Below, piece by piece: positions 51,287-59,947 of a DNA stretch of 64,000 bases. A program made the position numbers and the translations under genes. The notes below the pieces were generated by a model. The model was given only the letters and a program-made list of their open reading frames with translations. It was not told where the DNA came from and searched no databases. Every line of letters starts with the position of its first letter. Position 1 is the stretch's first letter. The stretch is from contig NZ_ATWJ01000002.1 of the NCBI RefSeq assembly GCF_000421185.1, positions 94,434-158,433 on the forward strand. Reading direction: 5' to 3'. This DNA comes from Ornithinimicrobium pekingense DSM 21552. Its GTDB lineage: Bacteria > Actinomycetota > Actinomycetes > Actinomycetales > Dermatophilaceae.

Positions 51287-51811
51287 TCAGTCCTCCACGG
51301 GGTCGAGGGTCAGGGTGCGTCCGGCGACCACCAGCTGGGCGAGATCGGCGGAGGCGGCGACGAGTGCGTTGACCCGCCCGAGCCGGTCACGGTAGTCGCG
51401 CGAGACCGGGTGCATGGGCACGAGGCCGAGCCCGACCTCGTTGGTCACCACGACCACCGTGCCCGGGTATGCCGCGCCCCACCGGGCGAGCTCGCCCGCC
51501 TGCGTCGTCACCACCTGCTCGTCGTCACCGCGCTCCAGAAGGTTGGACACCCACAGCGACAGGCAGTCGACGACGACCGTGCGGTCGGGCGGCAGGGCCG
51601 TGACGGCGGCGACCAGCTCCAGGGGTGCCTCGACGGTCGTCCAGCCCTCGGGCCGCTCCGCCCGGTGCCGGGAGATCCGGTCCGCCATCTCGGCGTCGCG
51701 CGCCTGCCCGGTGGCCACGAAGACCACCGGGGTGCCGGTGCGCCGGGCGCGGTGCACGGCCAGGGCCGACTTGCCGCTGCGGGCGCCCCCGGTGAGCAGG
51801 GTCAGGGTCAT
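51287..51811 (-). CDS. cobU: Adenosylcobinamide kinase / adenosylcobinamide-phosphate guanylyltransferase
   Basis: 174 residues. P-loop LLTGGARSGKSALAV (6-20), then FVATGQARDAEMADRISRHR with the conserved His of the guanylylated site, VVVDCLSLWVSNLLE and VTNEVGLGLVPMHPVSRDYR. Phosphorylates adenosylcobinamide and transfers GMP. ATG 51811 overlaps the cobD stop. Confidence 0.95.
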   Translation of the reverse strand: MTLTLLTGGARSGKSALAVHRARRTGTPVVFVATGQARDAEMADRISRHRAERPEGWTTVEAPLELVAAVTALPPDRTVVVDCLSLWVSNLLERGDDEQVVTTQAGELARWGAAYPGTVVVVTNEVGLGLVPMHPVSRDYRDRLGRVNALVAASADLAQLVVAGRTLTLDPVED

Positions 51812-52758
51812 CCGGCTCTCCTCGCTGTCCACCGGGCGGTCGCCCGCTCACCGGCCCACGCGGCCAGGCACAGCCCGACCACGGCCAGCTCGACCCGGTC
51901 GGCCAGCCGCCGGGCCCGGGCGATGTCGGCGGCCGACGGCCGTGGTCCCTCGCCCAGCCGTGGGCGGGCCTCGTCCCGACCACCGTAGCGAAGCGGCCCG
52001 CCGAGCTCGACGCCCAGGGCGGCGGCCACGGCCGTCTCGGCGACGCCGGCGTTCGGGGAGGGGTGGGCGGGGGCGTCCCGGCGCACGAGACGTCGCACCT
52101 CACCCGCGCGGCCCGGGGTGACGAGGGCCACGAGGCCGGCGAACGCGCGGGCCGGGGCCCACGCCATACCGTCGTCGAGGCGGGCCGCCGCCCAGCCGTA
52201 GCGGTGGTGGCGGGCGGTGCGGTGGCCCACCATCGCGTCCATCGTGTTGGCCGCCCGGTGCCCCAGCGCTCCGGGGGCGCCGGCGGCCAGGGCCCACAGG
52301 GCGGGGGCGAGCACCGCGTCGACGGTGTTCTCGGCGAGCGACTCGACGACCGCGGCGCTGAGGCCCGACCTGTCGAGCGATGAGGGGTCGCGGCCGACGA
52401 GCATGGGCAGCGTGGCGCGGGCGGCGTCGAGGTCGCCCTCCCGCAGCTGCTGCTCGACGACGGCCGAGGTCGTGCGCAGCATGCGGCCCGCGCCGGCGGT
52501 GGCGACCGCGACGGCGGTCGCCCCGGTGTCACCGAGGGCCGCCCGCAGCAGTGTCCCGGCCCCGGCGCCCAGCCCGACGCCGACGGCGGCGTGGAGCAGC
52601 CCCCTGGCCCGGCTGTCGGCGTGCAGCCGCCGCTCCACGTGCTGCATCGCGGTGCCGAACCACGCCACCGGGTGCCACCGGTCCGGCGGCTCACCGAGGG
52701 CGCGGTCGAGCAGCAGCCCGAGCGCCACGCCCAGGGCTCGCGAGCCGGGGGAGGTCAC
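51808..52758 (-). CDS. cobD: Adenosylcobinamide-phosphate synthase (CbiB/CobD), membrane protein
   Basis: 316 residues. Attaches the aminopropanol (phosphate) arm to adenosylcobyric acid. Seen: LLLDRALGEPPDRWHPVAWFG, VVESLAENTVDAVLAPALWA, AANTMDAMVGHRT and the C-terminal APAHPSPNAGVAETAVAAALGV. GTG 52758 overlaps the cbiZ stop (GTGA). Named cobD in aerobic nomenclature, cbiB in anaerobic; note that Salmonella cobD is the different decarboxylase found at 58501. Confidence 0.94.
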   Translation of the reverse strand: MTSPGSRALGVALGLLLDRALGEPPDRWHPVAWFGTAMQHVERRLHADSRARGLLHAAVGVGLGAGAGTLLRAALGDTGATAVAVATAGAGRMLRTTSAVVEQQLREGDLDAARATLPMLVGRDPSSLDRSGLSAAVVESLAENTVDAVLAPALWALAAGAPGALGHRAANTMDAMVGHRTARHHRYGWAAARLDDGMAWAPARAFAGLVALVTPGRAGEVRRLVRRDAPAHPSPNAGVAETAVAAALGVELGGPLRYGGRDEARPRLGEGPRPSAADIARARRLADRVELAVVGLCLAAWAGERATARWTARRAG

Positions 52759-53534
52759 CACACCGGGCCCGCGCTGCCGTCGGCGTCGGTGCCGGTCCAG
52801 GGGTGGGTGAGCAGGCCCGCCCGCACCGCGTCGTGCACGGCGTGCGCGACCCGCCGGCCCCACAGGGACCGGACGCCGGCGAAGGGCACCGCCGCGGGGT
52901 CCATGGTCCCGTCCTGTGTGCCGGTGGACGCGTCGGAGGCGGTCGCGGGGCCGGGGCACAGGACCACCACCGCGTCGCTGGCGGTCCCGGTGCCGGGCAC
53001 GCCGGCCCGCACCAGCACCTGAGCCTTGGCCTCGGTCGCCGTCGCGAGCGCCTGCACGAGCGCCGAGCCGCTCAGCGGCACCGGGAGGGCGACGACGATG
53101 TTGACGGTGCCAGGAGGCGCGGGCACATGCTCGTGCACCGCTGTCGTGACACGCCGGTCGTCCCGACGACCACCGTGACACGACAGGACGGCACGAGGGT
53201 CGTGCGGCCACGTCGGCCTGGTCACGCCGACGGTGGCCCACGCGCTGACCCCGCCCCGGTGCGCGTGCTCGACCTGGCGCACGTCGGCGGCCGTCAGCAG
53301 CGCGCACCCGGGCCCGTCGAGCCCGACGGCGCGGGCCGTCTCCGCGGCCCAGGCGTCGAGGTCGGTGCGGGCGAACCTCCCGTCGACCGTCGCGTTGAGC
53401 ACCCACCGGGGCTCCACCAGCCCACCGCCGACCGCGGCCGAGGAGAGCGCCCGCCACCCGGCGGGCAGGGCCCACGTGAGGACCTGGTCGTGCCGGGCGA
53501 GCTCGGGCAGCGGCGCGTCGGGGGCCGCCGTCAC
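52755..53534 (-). CDS. cbiZ: Adenosylcobinamide amidohydrolase
   Basis: 259 residues. CbiZ hydrolyses the amide bond of the aminopropanol arm of adenosylcobinamide or pseudocobalamin to release adenosylcobyric acid, a salvage and remodelling step. Seen: WALPAGWRALSSAAVGGGLV, WVLNATVDGRFARTDLDAW, TVNIVVALPVPLSGSALVQA, CPGPATASD. GTG 53534 overlaps the cobQ stop. A CbiZ between CobQ and CobD fits remodelling of imported corrinoids. Confidence 0.9.
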   Translation of the reverse strand: MTAAPDAPLPELARHDQVLTWALPAGWRALSSAAVGGGLVEPRWVLNATVDGRFARTDLDAWAAETARAVGLDGPGCALLTAADVRQVEHAHRGGVSAWATVGVTRPTWPHDPRAVLSCHGGRRDDRRVTTAVHEHVPAPPGTVNIVVALPVPLSGSALVQALATATEAKAQVLVRAGVPGTGTASDAVVVLCPGPATASDASTGTQDGTMDPAAVPFAGVRSLWGRRVAHAVHDAVRAGLLTHPWTGTDADGSAGPVW

Positions 53535-55078
53535 CACCCGGGCTCCTGGCCCGGGAGCGCAGCCTCCCCGGCCAGCGCCAGCAGCCCGTCGACGTCCAGG
53601 TGCTCGTCGACCCAGTCGGCCAGGTGCTCGACGTGGGCGTCGAGCGCGTCGTGGTAGGGGGTGCCCGAGGGCACGAACGTCCGGCCGCGCGCGGCGGCCA
53701 CCTTCCACAGCAGGGCGTGCCGCAGCCGGTCGCTGTCAAAGACGCCGTGCAGGCTGGTCCCGCGGATGTGCCGGTCGGAGACGCAGCCCTCGAGCTCGGG
53801 AACGCCGTCGGCGCCGTCGAGCCGGAAGAGGGGCTGCCCGCCCAGCCGGCGCACCTGCCCCCACCGGATCTGGTAGCCCTCGACCGGGATGTCGGTCCCC
53901 ACCACCTTGCCCCGCGAGCGCCGGACCACCTTGGGCCGCCCGAAGGTGGTCTCGACGGGGAGCAGGCCCAGGCCCTCGACGGTGCCGGCCCCCGACTCCA
54001 GGTCGTCGTGGATGACACCGCCGAGCATCTGGTAGCCGGCGCACAGGCCGAAGAGCCGCACGCGCCGGTCCAGGTTCCCCAGCGCCCGGTCCAGGCCCTG
54101 CTGCCGCAGCCACCCCAGGTCGGCCACGGTCGCGCGGCTGCCGGGGAGGATGACCAGGTCGGCGTCCTCCAGGTCACCGGGCCGGCTGGCCCACCGCAGC
54201 TCCACGGACGGCTCGAGCAGGAGCGGGTCGAGGTCGGAGGGGTTGGCCAGGTGCGGCAGGCGCACGACGGCGACGCGCACCGGGTCGCTGACGTGGCTCA
54301 CGGGCCGTCGCGCGTCGAGCAGGTCCAGCGAGTCCTCGACGCCGAGCATCAGGTGGTCGCCCAGGTGGGGCAGCACGCCCAGCACCGGCACCCCGGTGCG
54401 GCGCTCCAGGTCGGTCAGGCCGTCGGTGATCAGGGCCTTGTCGCCGCGGAAGCAGTTGAGCACGAACCCCCGCAGCCGGCCGCGCAGGTGCTCGGGCAGC
54501 AGCGCCCAGGTGCCGTAGGCCGCGGCGAAGGAGCCGCCGCGGTCGACGTCCACCACGAGCACGGCCGGGATCCCCGCTGCGGCCGCCAGCGGCAGGTTGA
54601 CCACGTCGCGCTCCAGCAGGTTGATCTCGGCCGCCCCGCCGGCCCCCTCGAGCACCACGACGTCGTGGTCGCGGCGCAGGGAGGAGAGGGCCTCGAGGAC
54701 CACCGGGCGCACCCGGGCGGCGCGCTCGCCATACCCGACCGCGTCGTCGACGCCCACCTCCTCGCCCATCACGACCACGTGCGAGGTGCTGTCGGCCGAG
54801 GGCTTGAGCAGCACCGGTCCCATGCGGCGGTCGGTCTCGACGCGCGCGGCGAGCGCCTGCAGCGCCTGCGCGCGCCCGATCTCCCCGCCGTCGGTGGTGA
54901 CGGCGGCGTGGTTGGACATGTTCTGCGCCTTGAACGGCGCCACCCGCAGCCCCCGCCGCGCCAGGGCACGGCACAGTGACGCCACCACGGTCGACTTGCC
55001 TGCGCCGCTGGTCGTCCCGACGACCATCACGGCTCCCCCTGTGGTGGAGGGGCGCGTCGTCGCTGCCCTTCCGGCCAT
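53531..55078 (-). CDS. cobQ: Adenosylcobyric acid synthase (glutamine-hydrolysing)
   Basis: 515 residues. ATP-dependent amidation of the corrin side chains. Dethiobiotin-synthetase-like ATP domain (VVGTTSGAGKSTVVASLCRA, APFKAQNMSNHAAVT) and class I glutamine amidotransferase-like domain with nucleophile Cys in LFGLCAGYQMLGG (about 350) and downstream His in TSLHGVFD. ATG 55078 behind GGAAAGGA; an in-frame ATG at 55168 exists but lacks a site. First gene of the cob part, 155 bp after btuD. Confidence 0.95.
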   Translation of the reverse strand: MAGRAATTRPSTTGGAVMVVGTTSGAGKSTVVASLCRALARRGLRVAPFKAQNMSNHAAVTTDGGEIGRAQALQALAARVETDRRMGPVLLKPSADSTSHVVVMGEEVGVDDAVGYGERAARVRPVVLEALSSLRRDHDVVVLEGAGGAAEINLLERDVVNLPLAAAAGIPAVLVVDVDRGGSFAAAYGTWALLPEHLRGRLRGFVLNCFRGDKALITDGLTDLERRTGVPVLGVLPHLGDHLMLGVEDSLDLLDARRPVSHVSDPVRVAVVRLPHLANPSDLDPLLLEPSVELRWASRPGDLEDADLVILPGSRATVADLGWLRQQGLDRALGNLDRRVRLFGLCAGYQMLGGVIHDDLESGAGTVEGLGLLPVETTFGRPKVVRRSRGKVVGTDIPVEGYQIRWGQVRRLGGQPLFRLDGADGVPELEGCVSDRHIRGTSLHGVFDSDRLRHALLWKVAAARGRTFVPSGTPYHDALDAHVEHLADWVDEHLDVDGLLALAGEAALPGQEPGW

Positions 55079-55233
55079 GAGTCCTTTCCCGGTCCTGTCT
55101 GTGCCCAGCCCGGCACGTCCACGTGCCACGGCTCGCGCGAGAGCGCACTGCACCACGGTAGCGGTCATCGGGCTCCCGTGCCGGGTTTCGGGGTCGTCCT
55201 GGCTGCTCAGCGCGGGTCCGGGCGCTGCGGGAG

Positions 55234-56091
55234 TCACGACACCTCGAAGCCGGCGTCCGCCGCCCGGCGCCTGCCGGCCAGCGGCACCGGGGCGGAGGGG
55301 CGGGTATGGCGTGACGCCCGCGGCTCGGGCACGACCACCAGGTGGCCGTCGAGCTCGTGGACCCGCACCGGGTGGCCGTAGACGCGGGAGACGAGCGAGG
55401 CGTCGAGCACGTCGACGGGTGCGCCGAGCGCGGCCAGCGACCCCCGGTCCAGCAGCGCCAGCCGGTCGGCGTAGCGGGCCGCGGTGCCCAGGTCGTGCAT
55501 GGCGGCGACCACGGTCAGCCCGTCCTCGCGGCGCAGCTCGTCGACCAGCTCGAGCACCTCGACCTGGTGGCCGACGTCGAGGGCGCTGGTCGGCTCGTCG
55601 AGCAGGAGCACCGGAGACTGCTGCGCCAGGGCGCGCGCGATGACGACGCGCTGGGCCTCGCCGCCGGAGAGCTGCCGCACGGCGCGGCCGGCGAACGAGG
55701 TCAGCCCGAGCCGGCGCAGGACGTCGGTGGCGACCCTGCGGTCCGCGCGTGACTCCGAGCTGAGCCAGCCCAGGTGCGCGGTGCGGCCGAGGAGGACGTA
55801 CTCCACGACGGTCATCCCCGCCGGCAGCTCCGGCGACTGCGGCATGAGCGAGAGGTCGGTCGGCCCGGGCGGCACCCCGGTGCCGAGCTCGACGGTCCCC
55901 GTGCTGGGCACCAGGCCGACCAGTGCCCGCAGCAGGGTCGACTTGCCGGAGCCGTTGGGGCCGATGAGGCCGAGCCACTCGCCGGTGTGCAGCTCGAGGT
56001 CGATCCCGCGCAGCACCTCGGTGCCGTCGTAGGCCACCCGCAGGTCGTGCACGCGGACGGCGCTGGAGGGGGTCAGGCTGGCGGTGCTCAT
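55234..56091 (-). CDS. btuD: Cobalamin/corrinoid ABC transporter ATP-binding protein
   Basis: 285 residues. ABC ATPase with Walker A GPNGSGKST (44-52), Q-loop MPQSPELPAG, signature LSGGEAQR (141-148), Walker B VLLLDEPTSALD (161-172) and H-loop AAMHDLG. Substrate assignment to B12 rests on the riboswitch in front of btuF and the cob genes behind; alone it could be an iron-siderophore ATPase. ATG overlaps the btuC stop. Confidence 0.9.
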   Translation of the reverse strand: MSTASLTPSSAVRVHDLRVAYDGTEVLRGIDLELHTGEWLGLIGPNGSGKSTLLRALVGLVPSTGTVELGTGVPPGPTDLSLMPQSPELPAGMTVVEYVLLGRTAHLGWLSSESRADRRVATDVLRRLGLTSFAGRAVRQLSGGEAQRVVIARALAQQSPVLLLDEPTSALDVGHQVEVLELVDELRREDGLTVVAAMHDLGTAARYADRLALLDRGSLAALGAPVDVLDASLVSRVYGHPVRVHELDGHLVVVPEPRASRHTRPSAPVPLAGRRRAADAGFEVS

Positions 56092-57170
56092 ACGTCGTGC
56101 CTCCCCCGCCACAGGACGACGCAGAAGAACGGCGCACCGACGAAGGCCGTGATGATGCCGACCGGCAGCTCGGCGGGGGCGGCGAGCGTGCGGGCGCCGA
56201 TGTCGGTCAGCGCCAGGAAGGACGCGCCGACCAGGGCCGACAGCGGCACGATCACCCGGTAGGAGTGGCCGACGAGCAGCCGGACCACGTGCGGGGTGAC
56301 CAGCCCGACGAAGGCGATGAGGCCGCTGACCGACACCGCCGCGGCCGTGATGAGCGTGGCTGCCGTGACGACGACCAGCCGGGACCTCGCCGGGTGCAGC
56401 CCGAGCGCACGCGCCTCGTCGTCCCCCAGGCGCAGCACGTCGAGGTGCCGGGCGTGCAGGAGCAGCACGGCACCGGCGAGCACCACGTAGGGCAGCAGCA
56501 GCGTCACCGGCTGCCAGCCGTGGGTGGCCAGGCGCCCGAACAGCCAGGACAGCACCTCGCGGGAGCGCGACTCGTCGAGCTTCTGCAGCGCGTAGGTCTG
56601 GGAGGCGGAGAACAGCGCGGCCATCGCGACGCCCGCCAGCAGCAGGGTCGCCGGGTCGCGGAAGGAGCCTCGCGCCACCACCACCGACCCGGTGACGGCG
56701 AGCAGCGCCCCGACGAAGGCCGCCGCGGGCAGCGCCCCCACCGGGCCCCAGGACAGGTCGAGCCCGAAGCCCAGGGCGAGCACCGCGCCCAGCCCGGCGC
56801 CCGCAGACACCCCGAGCAGGTAGGGGTCGGCGAGCGGGTTGCGGAAGACGCCCTGGTAGCCGGCGCCGGCCATCGCCAGCGAGGCACCCACGAGCGCGCC
56901 GAGGACCGTGCGCGGCAACCGGATCTGCCACAGCAGCGACTCCTGCTGCGGGGTGAGCGTCGAGGCGACGTCCACGCCGGGCACGGCCCCCGCGAACGAG
57001 CGCACGACACCCTCCAGGGGCAGCCCGGCGGCACCCTGCGAGACAGACGCCAGGGCGACCAGCAGCAGCACGGCCAGGGCGCCGAGCACGGCCGCGAGCG
57101 GGAGCCGGAAGGCGCGCTCGGCCGCCTGGTCCAGCGGGTCGACCGGACGGGGTGGGTGGGTGGTGGTCAT
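56088..57170 (-). CDS. btuC: Cobalamin/corrinoid ABC transporter permease (FecCD family)
   Basis: 360 residues, about ten helices, FecCD family: LWQIRLPRTVLGALVGASLA, GAGYQGVFRNPLADPYLLGV, SGLIAFVGLVTPHVVRLLVG, GHSYRVIVPLSALVGASFL. Together with BtuD and BtuF imports corrinoids. ATG 57170; 49 nt after btuF. The cytoplasmic N-terminus is about 25 residues. Confidence 0.92.
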   Translation of the reverse strand: MTTTHPPRPVDPLDQAAERAFRLPLAAVLGALAVLLLVALASVSQGAAGLPLEGVVRSFAGAVPGVDVASTLTPQQESLLWQIRLPRTVLGALVGASLAMAGAGYQGVFRNPLADPYLLGVSAGAGLGAVLALGFGLDLSWGPVGALPAAAFVGALLAVTGSVVVARGSFRDPATLLLAGVAMAALFSASQTYALQKLDESRSREVLSWLFGRLATHGWQPVTLLLPYVVLAGAVLLLHARHLDVLRLGDDEARALGLHPARSRLVVVTAATLITAAAVSVSGLIAFVGLVTPHVVRLLVGHSYRVIVPLSALVGASFLALTDIGARTLAAPAELPVGIITAFVGAPFFCVVLWRGRHDV

Positions 57171-57219
57171 CGGGTATGCCGTGCGCCCGTCGCGGGGCTG
57201 CTCGGGGCTGCGTCGGCCG

Positions 57220-58251
57220 TCAGCGGCCGACGGGCTCGCCGGCGGGGACCTCGGCCATCGCGTCCGCGAGGGCCTGGACCAGCTGGGGCAGGCGCGGACC
57301 CCAACGCGAGGAGATGTCGGCGTCGACGGCGACGATGTTGCCGTTGCGCACCGCGTCCACCTCGCTCCAGCCGGGACGGGCGGCGACGTCCTCGGCGGTG
57401 TAGGCGGCCTGGTCGGAGATGACGATCAGCTGCGGGTTCGACTCCACGACCGCCTCCTCGGTCAGCTGTGGGTAGCCGGTGCCCTCGGCGTCGGCCTCGT
57501 CGGCGACGTTGACCGCGCCGAGCTCGCTGTAGACCGAGCCGATGAAGCTGGCGCTGCTGGCGGCGAAGAGCGTCTCGTCGAGCTCGTGGTAGACCCGCAC
57601 AGGGGAGTCCGGGGCGTCCTCGAGCGCCGCGGCGACGCCGTCGCGCAGCTGCTGCACGGCCGCGGCCGTCTCGTCGACGTGACCGGTGGCCAGGCCCAGG
57701 TCGGCCATGCCGGCGTAGCCGCTCTCGAGGTCGGCCGGGGCCGGGTTGACCAGCACGGGGATGTCGAGCTCGCCCAGTCCGGCGACGAGGTCGTTGATGT
57801 CGTTGGAGATGACCACGAGGTCGGGCTCGTAGCCGACGATCGCCTCCACGTTGGGCTCGAAGCCGGACAGGTCGGTCGTGGGCGCCTCCGCCGGGAAGGT
57901 GGAGAACTCGTCGGCCGCCACCACCTGGTCGCCCGCGCCGATGGCGAAGAGGATCTCGGTGGCCGAGGGCGACAGGGAGACGATGCGCTCCGGGCGCTCC
58001 TCGATGACGACGTCGCCCGCGGGGCCGGGGATCGTCACGGGGAAGTCGGCGGCCGAGGCGTCGCCGGCGGCCGTGGTGCTCGCCGCGGCGTCGTCAGCGG
58101 ACTCGGGCGACGTGGTGGTGCCCGCCGGGTCGGGGGTCTGGTCCGCGGCGCCGGTGGCGTCCTGCTCGGTGGAGCAGCCGGTCAGCAGCAGCGCCAGGGC
58201 GGCGGCAGCAGCCGTGGTGGCGCGGAGGGAGGCGGAGGGTCTGGGTGTCAT
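57220..58251 (-). CDS. btuF: Cobalamin/corrinoid ABC transporter substrate-binding lipoprotein
   Basis: 343 residues. Signal peptide with lipobox LLTGC (near residue 26), a Thr/Ala-rich linker, then a helical-backbone metal/siderophore/B12-binding fold (RIVSLSPSATEILFAIGAGD, DLVVISNDINDLVAGLGELD, VNPAPADLESGYAGMADLGL). The gene directly follows the cobalamin riboswitch, which supports B12 over iron-siderophore as substrate. Confidence 0.9.
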   Translation of the reverse strand: MTPRPSASLRATTAAAAALALLLTGCSTEQDATGAADQTPDPAGTTTSPESADDAAASTTAAGDASAADFPVTIPGPAGDVVIEERPERIVSLSPSATEILFAIGAGDQVVAADEFSTFPAEAPTTDLSGFEPNVEAIVGYEPDLVVISNDINDLVAGLGELDIPVLVNPAPADLESGYAGMADLGLATGHVDETAAAVQQLRDGVAAALEDAPDSPVRVYHELDETLFAASSASFIGSVYSELGAVNVADEADAEGTGYPQLTEEAVVESNPQLIVISDQAAYTAEDVAARPGWSEVDAVRNGNIVAVDADISSRWGPRLPQLVQALADAMAEVPAGEPVGR

Positions 58252-58319
58252 GGTGCATCTCCTGTCGTCGAGGTCTGGTGCTGCTCGAGCGACAGGCCGC
58301 AGGGCTCCGCCGTCCGAAC

Positions 58320-58460
58320 CGGCCCTTAGGTCCTCGAGGGCGAGTGGTTACGGATCGCCAGGCAGTTCGACCGGACTCGGCCCCCTCGACCTGGGTCGGT
58401 CGGGATGCTCCACCGTTGCGGGACAGTGCCGGTTTCTCACCGGACTTCGTCTGCGTGACC
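58320..58460 (-). ncRNA. Cobalamin (B12) riboswitch
   Basis: On the minus strand GGTGAGAAACCGGCACTG is followed at once by TCCCGCAACGGTG (58441-58411), the conserved core of the adenosylcobalamin riboswitch, ahead of btuF. Further downstream AGTCCGG, CTGCCTGG and GGTTACGG-type pairs resemble the B12 box region. A -10 TATGGT (58471-58466) would start the leader about here. Boundaries are approximate; the switch probably controls the importer and, by read-through, the cob genes. Confidence 0.85.
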
Positions 58461-58465
58461 CGATC

Positions 58466-58471
58466 ACCATA
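58466..58471 (-). promoter_or_regulatory. -10 element of the riboswitch/btuF transcript
   Basis: TATGGT on the minus strand; the transcript would begin near 58459 with a leader of about 205 nt holding the riboswitch. Confidence 0.5.
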
Positions 58472-58500
58472 CCCCCTCGCGGTGCAGGCCGGGACGGGCC

Positions 58501-59418
58501 TCAGGCGCGGCGGAGGGCGGCCTCGAGACGGTCCAGCCCCGCCTCGTCGGGGACCGCGATCCGGGCGGTGCCCGGCAGGCCGAAGCTGGTGCAGTCGCGG
58601 ACCAGCACGCCGTGCGGGGCCAGGCGGGCCCGCAGGCCCGGCTCCTCGACGAGGACCCAGGGTGCGTCCGCGGCGCGGACGGCAAGCCCGTGCGCGCGGA
58701 GCAGGTCGGCCAGCTGGGCCCGCAGCGTGGCGACCGCGCCCGCCCATCGGGTCAGGTCGGCCGACTCGAGCAGGTCCGGCAGCACGGCGAGGGCGAGCGT
58801 GCTCACCGACCAGTGCGGCTGGTGCTCCGCGCACCGGCGCACGACCTCCGGGTCGGCGACGACATACCCCAGGCGCAGCCCGGGGCAGGCGAAGGTCTTG
58901 GTGAGGGAGCCGACCACGGTGACGCCCTCCCGGTCTGCGGTCCAGCGTCCGGTGGCCAGCGCGTAGAAGGCCTCGTCCCAGACGTCGGCGTGCTCGCCCG
59001 GTGCCGCCAGCCGACCGGTCGGGCTGTGCGGGTCCGTCCGCCACCGGACCTCGTCGCCCGCCATGGTGCCGCCCCGGCCCCTGCCCCGGCCCAGGCGTGG
59101 GTGCAGGCCGAACTCCGGCTCGCTGCGCACGTGCCCGCCCAGGACCCGCGTGACCAGGTGGATCGCCTCGCTGCCGCCGTTGGTGAGCAGGACGCGCGCC
59201 GGCTCGACGTCCAGGACCTGGGCCAGAAGGGTGGTCGCGGGACCCGCGTCGGGGTAGCGGTGCAGGGCGTCCAGGTGCCGCCGCACGAGGGGCCCGACAG
59301 GTGGCGCCACGGGGTTCATGTTCTGCGACAGGTCGACCAGCTCGGCGGGGTCCAGGCCGAGGGCGGCGGCCACCGCCGGACCGTCACCACCGTGCGCTCC
59401 GGCAGCCGGAAGGGTCAC
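58501..59418 (-). CDS. cobC: Threonine-phosphate decarboxylase / histidinol-phosphate aminotransferase-like (CobC type)
   Basis: 305 residues, PLP-dependent fold type I. Seen: HGGDGPAVAAALGL, DLSQNMNPVAPPVGP, LLTNGGSEAIHLV, and the PLP Lys in VVGSLTKTFACPGLRLGYV. In the B12 context it should supply aminopropanol phosphate by decarboxylating threonine phosphate (Salmonella CobD, actinobacterial CobC). Its 3' end is 30 bp before the riboswitch promoter, so it has its own transcript. GTG start at 59418 with GGAG 12 nt upstream. An Arg/Gly run (LGRGRGRGG) replaces part of the middle loop. Confidence 0.84.
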   Translation of the reverse strand: MTLPAAGAHGGDGPAVAAALGLDPAELVDLSQNMNPVAPPVGPLVRRHLDALHRYPDAGPATTLLAQVLDVEPARVLLTNGGSEAIHLVTRVLGGHVRSEPEFGLHPRLGRGRGRGGTMAGDEVRWRTDPHSPTGRLAAPGEHADVWDEAFYALATGRWTADREGVTVVGSLTKTFACPGLRLGYVVADPEVVRRCAEHQPHWSVSTLALAVLPDLLESADLTRWAGAVATLRAQLADLLRAHGLAVRAADAPWVLVEEPGLRARLAPHGVLVRDCTSFGLPGTARIAVPDEAGLDRLEAALRRA

Positions 59419-59475
59419 AGATCGGTCTCCAGAGGCGAAAATCGTTGATCTGACGCGGGTTCGTGGGCGCGTCGG

Positions 59476-59506
59476 TTGGCAATAGCCCGCAACATCTGCT
59501 TACCGT
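59476..59506 (+). promoter_or_regulatory. Promoter region of the HU gene
   Basis: Candidate -35 TTGGCA (59476-59481) and -10 TACCGT (59501-59506), 19-bp spacer. The leader of about 30 nt holds GAAAGGG as ribosome site before ATG 59543. Confidence 0.5.
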
Positions 59507-59542
59507 GAGGCGACCATATGGGCCGATGAAAGGGCTGTACAC

Positions 59543-59818
59543 ATGAGCAAGAAGGTTATCGTCGAGGCCGTCGCCCGCGAGGCGGGCATGACCCAGGCTG
59601 CTGCCGACAAGGTCGTCAGCGCCGTTCTCGACGCCATCGGCGCCGAGCTCGCCAAGGGCGAGAAGGTCTCCTTCCCCGGCTTCGGCACCTTCGAGGTGCG
59701 CGAGCGCGCCGCCCGCACCGGGCGCAACCCGCAGACGGGCGCCGAGATCCAGATCGCCGCGAGCAAGGCGCCGGCGTTCAAGGCGGGCTCCAAGCTGAAG
59801 GAGCGCGTCTCCGGCTGA
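59543..59818 (+). CDS. hup: HU-family DNA-binding protein
   Basis: 91 residues, histone-like HU: MSKKVIVEAVAREAGMTQAA, VSFPGFGTFEVRERAARTGR, NPQTGAEIQIAASKAPAF. The full dimerisation and beta-arm are present and the long basic tail of mycobacterial HupB is absent. Bends and condenses DNA. Less GC-rich start region and clean ribosome site suggest high expression. Followed by a strong terminator. Confidence 0.96.
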   Translation: MSKKVIVEAVAREAGMTQAAADKVVSAVLDAIGAELAKGEKVSFPGFGTFEVRERAARTGRNPQTGAEIQIAASKAPAFKAGSKLKERVSG

Positions 59819-59835
59819 CGCCGCGACAGCGTGTC

Positions 59836-59874
59836 CCGACGCCCCGCCCGTTGTCCTGACGGGCGGGGCGTCGG
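59836..59874 (+). terminator. Strong intrinsic-type terminator of the HU gene
   Basis: Exact 16-bp stem (59836-59851 with 59859-59874) and a 7-nt loop, the tightest hairpin in the window, 18 nt after the HU stop. The following bases are GCGTTCC with few T, so Rho-independent action is likely but not textbook. Confidence 0.8.
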
Positions 59875-59881
59875 CGTTCCT

Positions 59882-59947
59882 GCGACCGGGGAACGTGGTG
59901 TTCGCCGCCTGTCAGCGACCGGGGAGCGTGGTGTTCGCCGCCTGTCA
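59882..59947. repeat. Tandem duplication of a 33-bp unit
   Basis: Two adjacent copies, 59882-59914 and 59915-59947, differ at one base (A893 against G926). The second ends on the stop codon of the DinB gene, so it lies between the HU terminator and that convergent gene. Each copy contains GAAC/GAGC and GTTC halves that could form a small hairpin. Confidence 0.9.

Noticed and set aside
55079..55233. Second cobalamin riboswitch between btuD and cobQ
   Set aside because: GC hairpins and a GCAGCCAGGA-like stretch are present, but the conserved CCCGCAACGGT core is missing.
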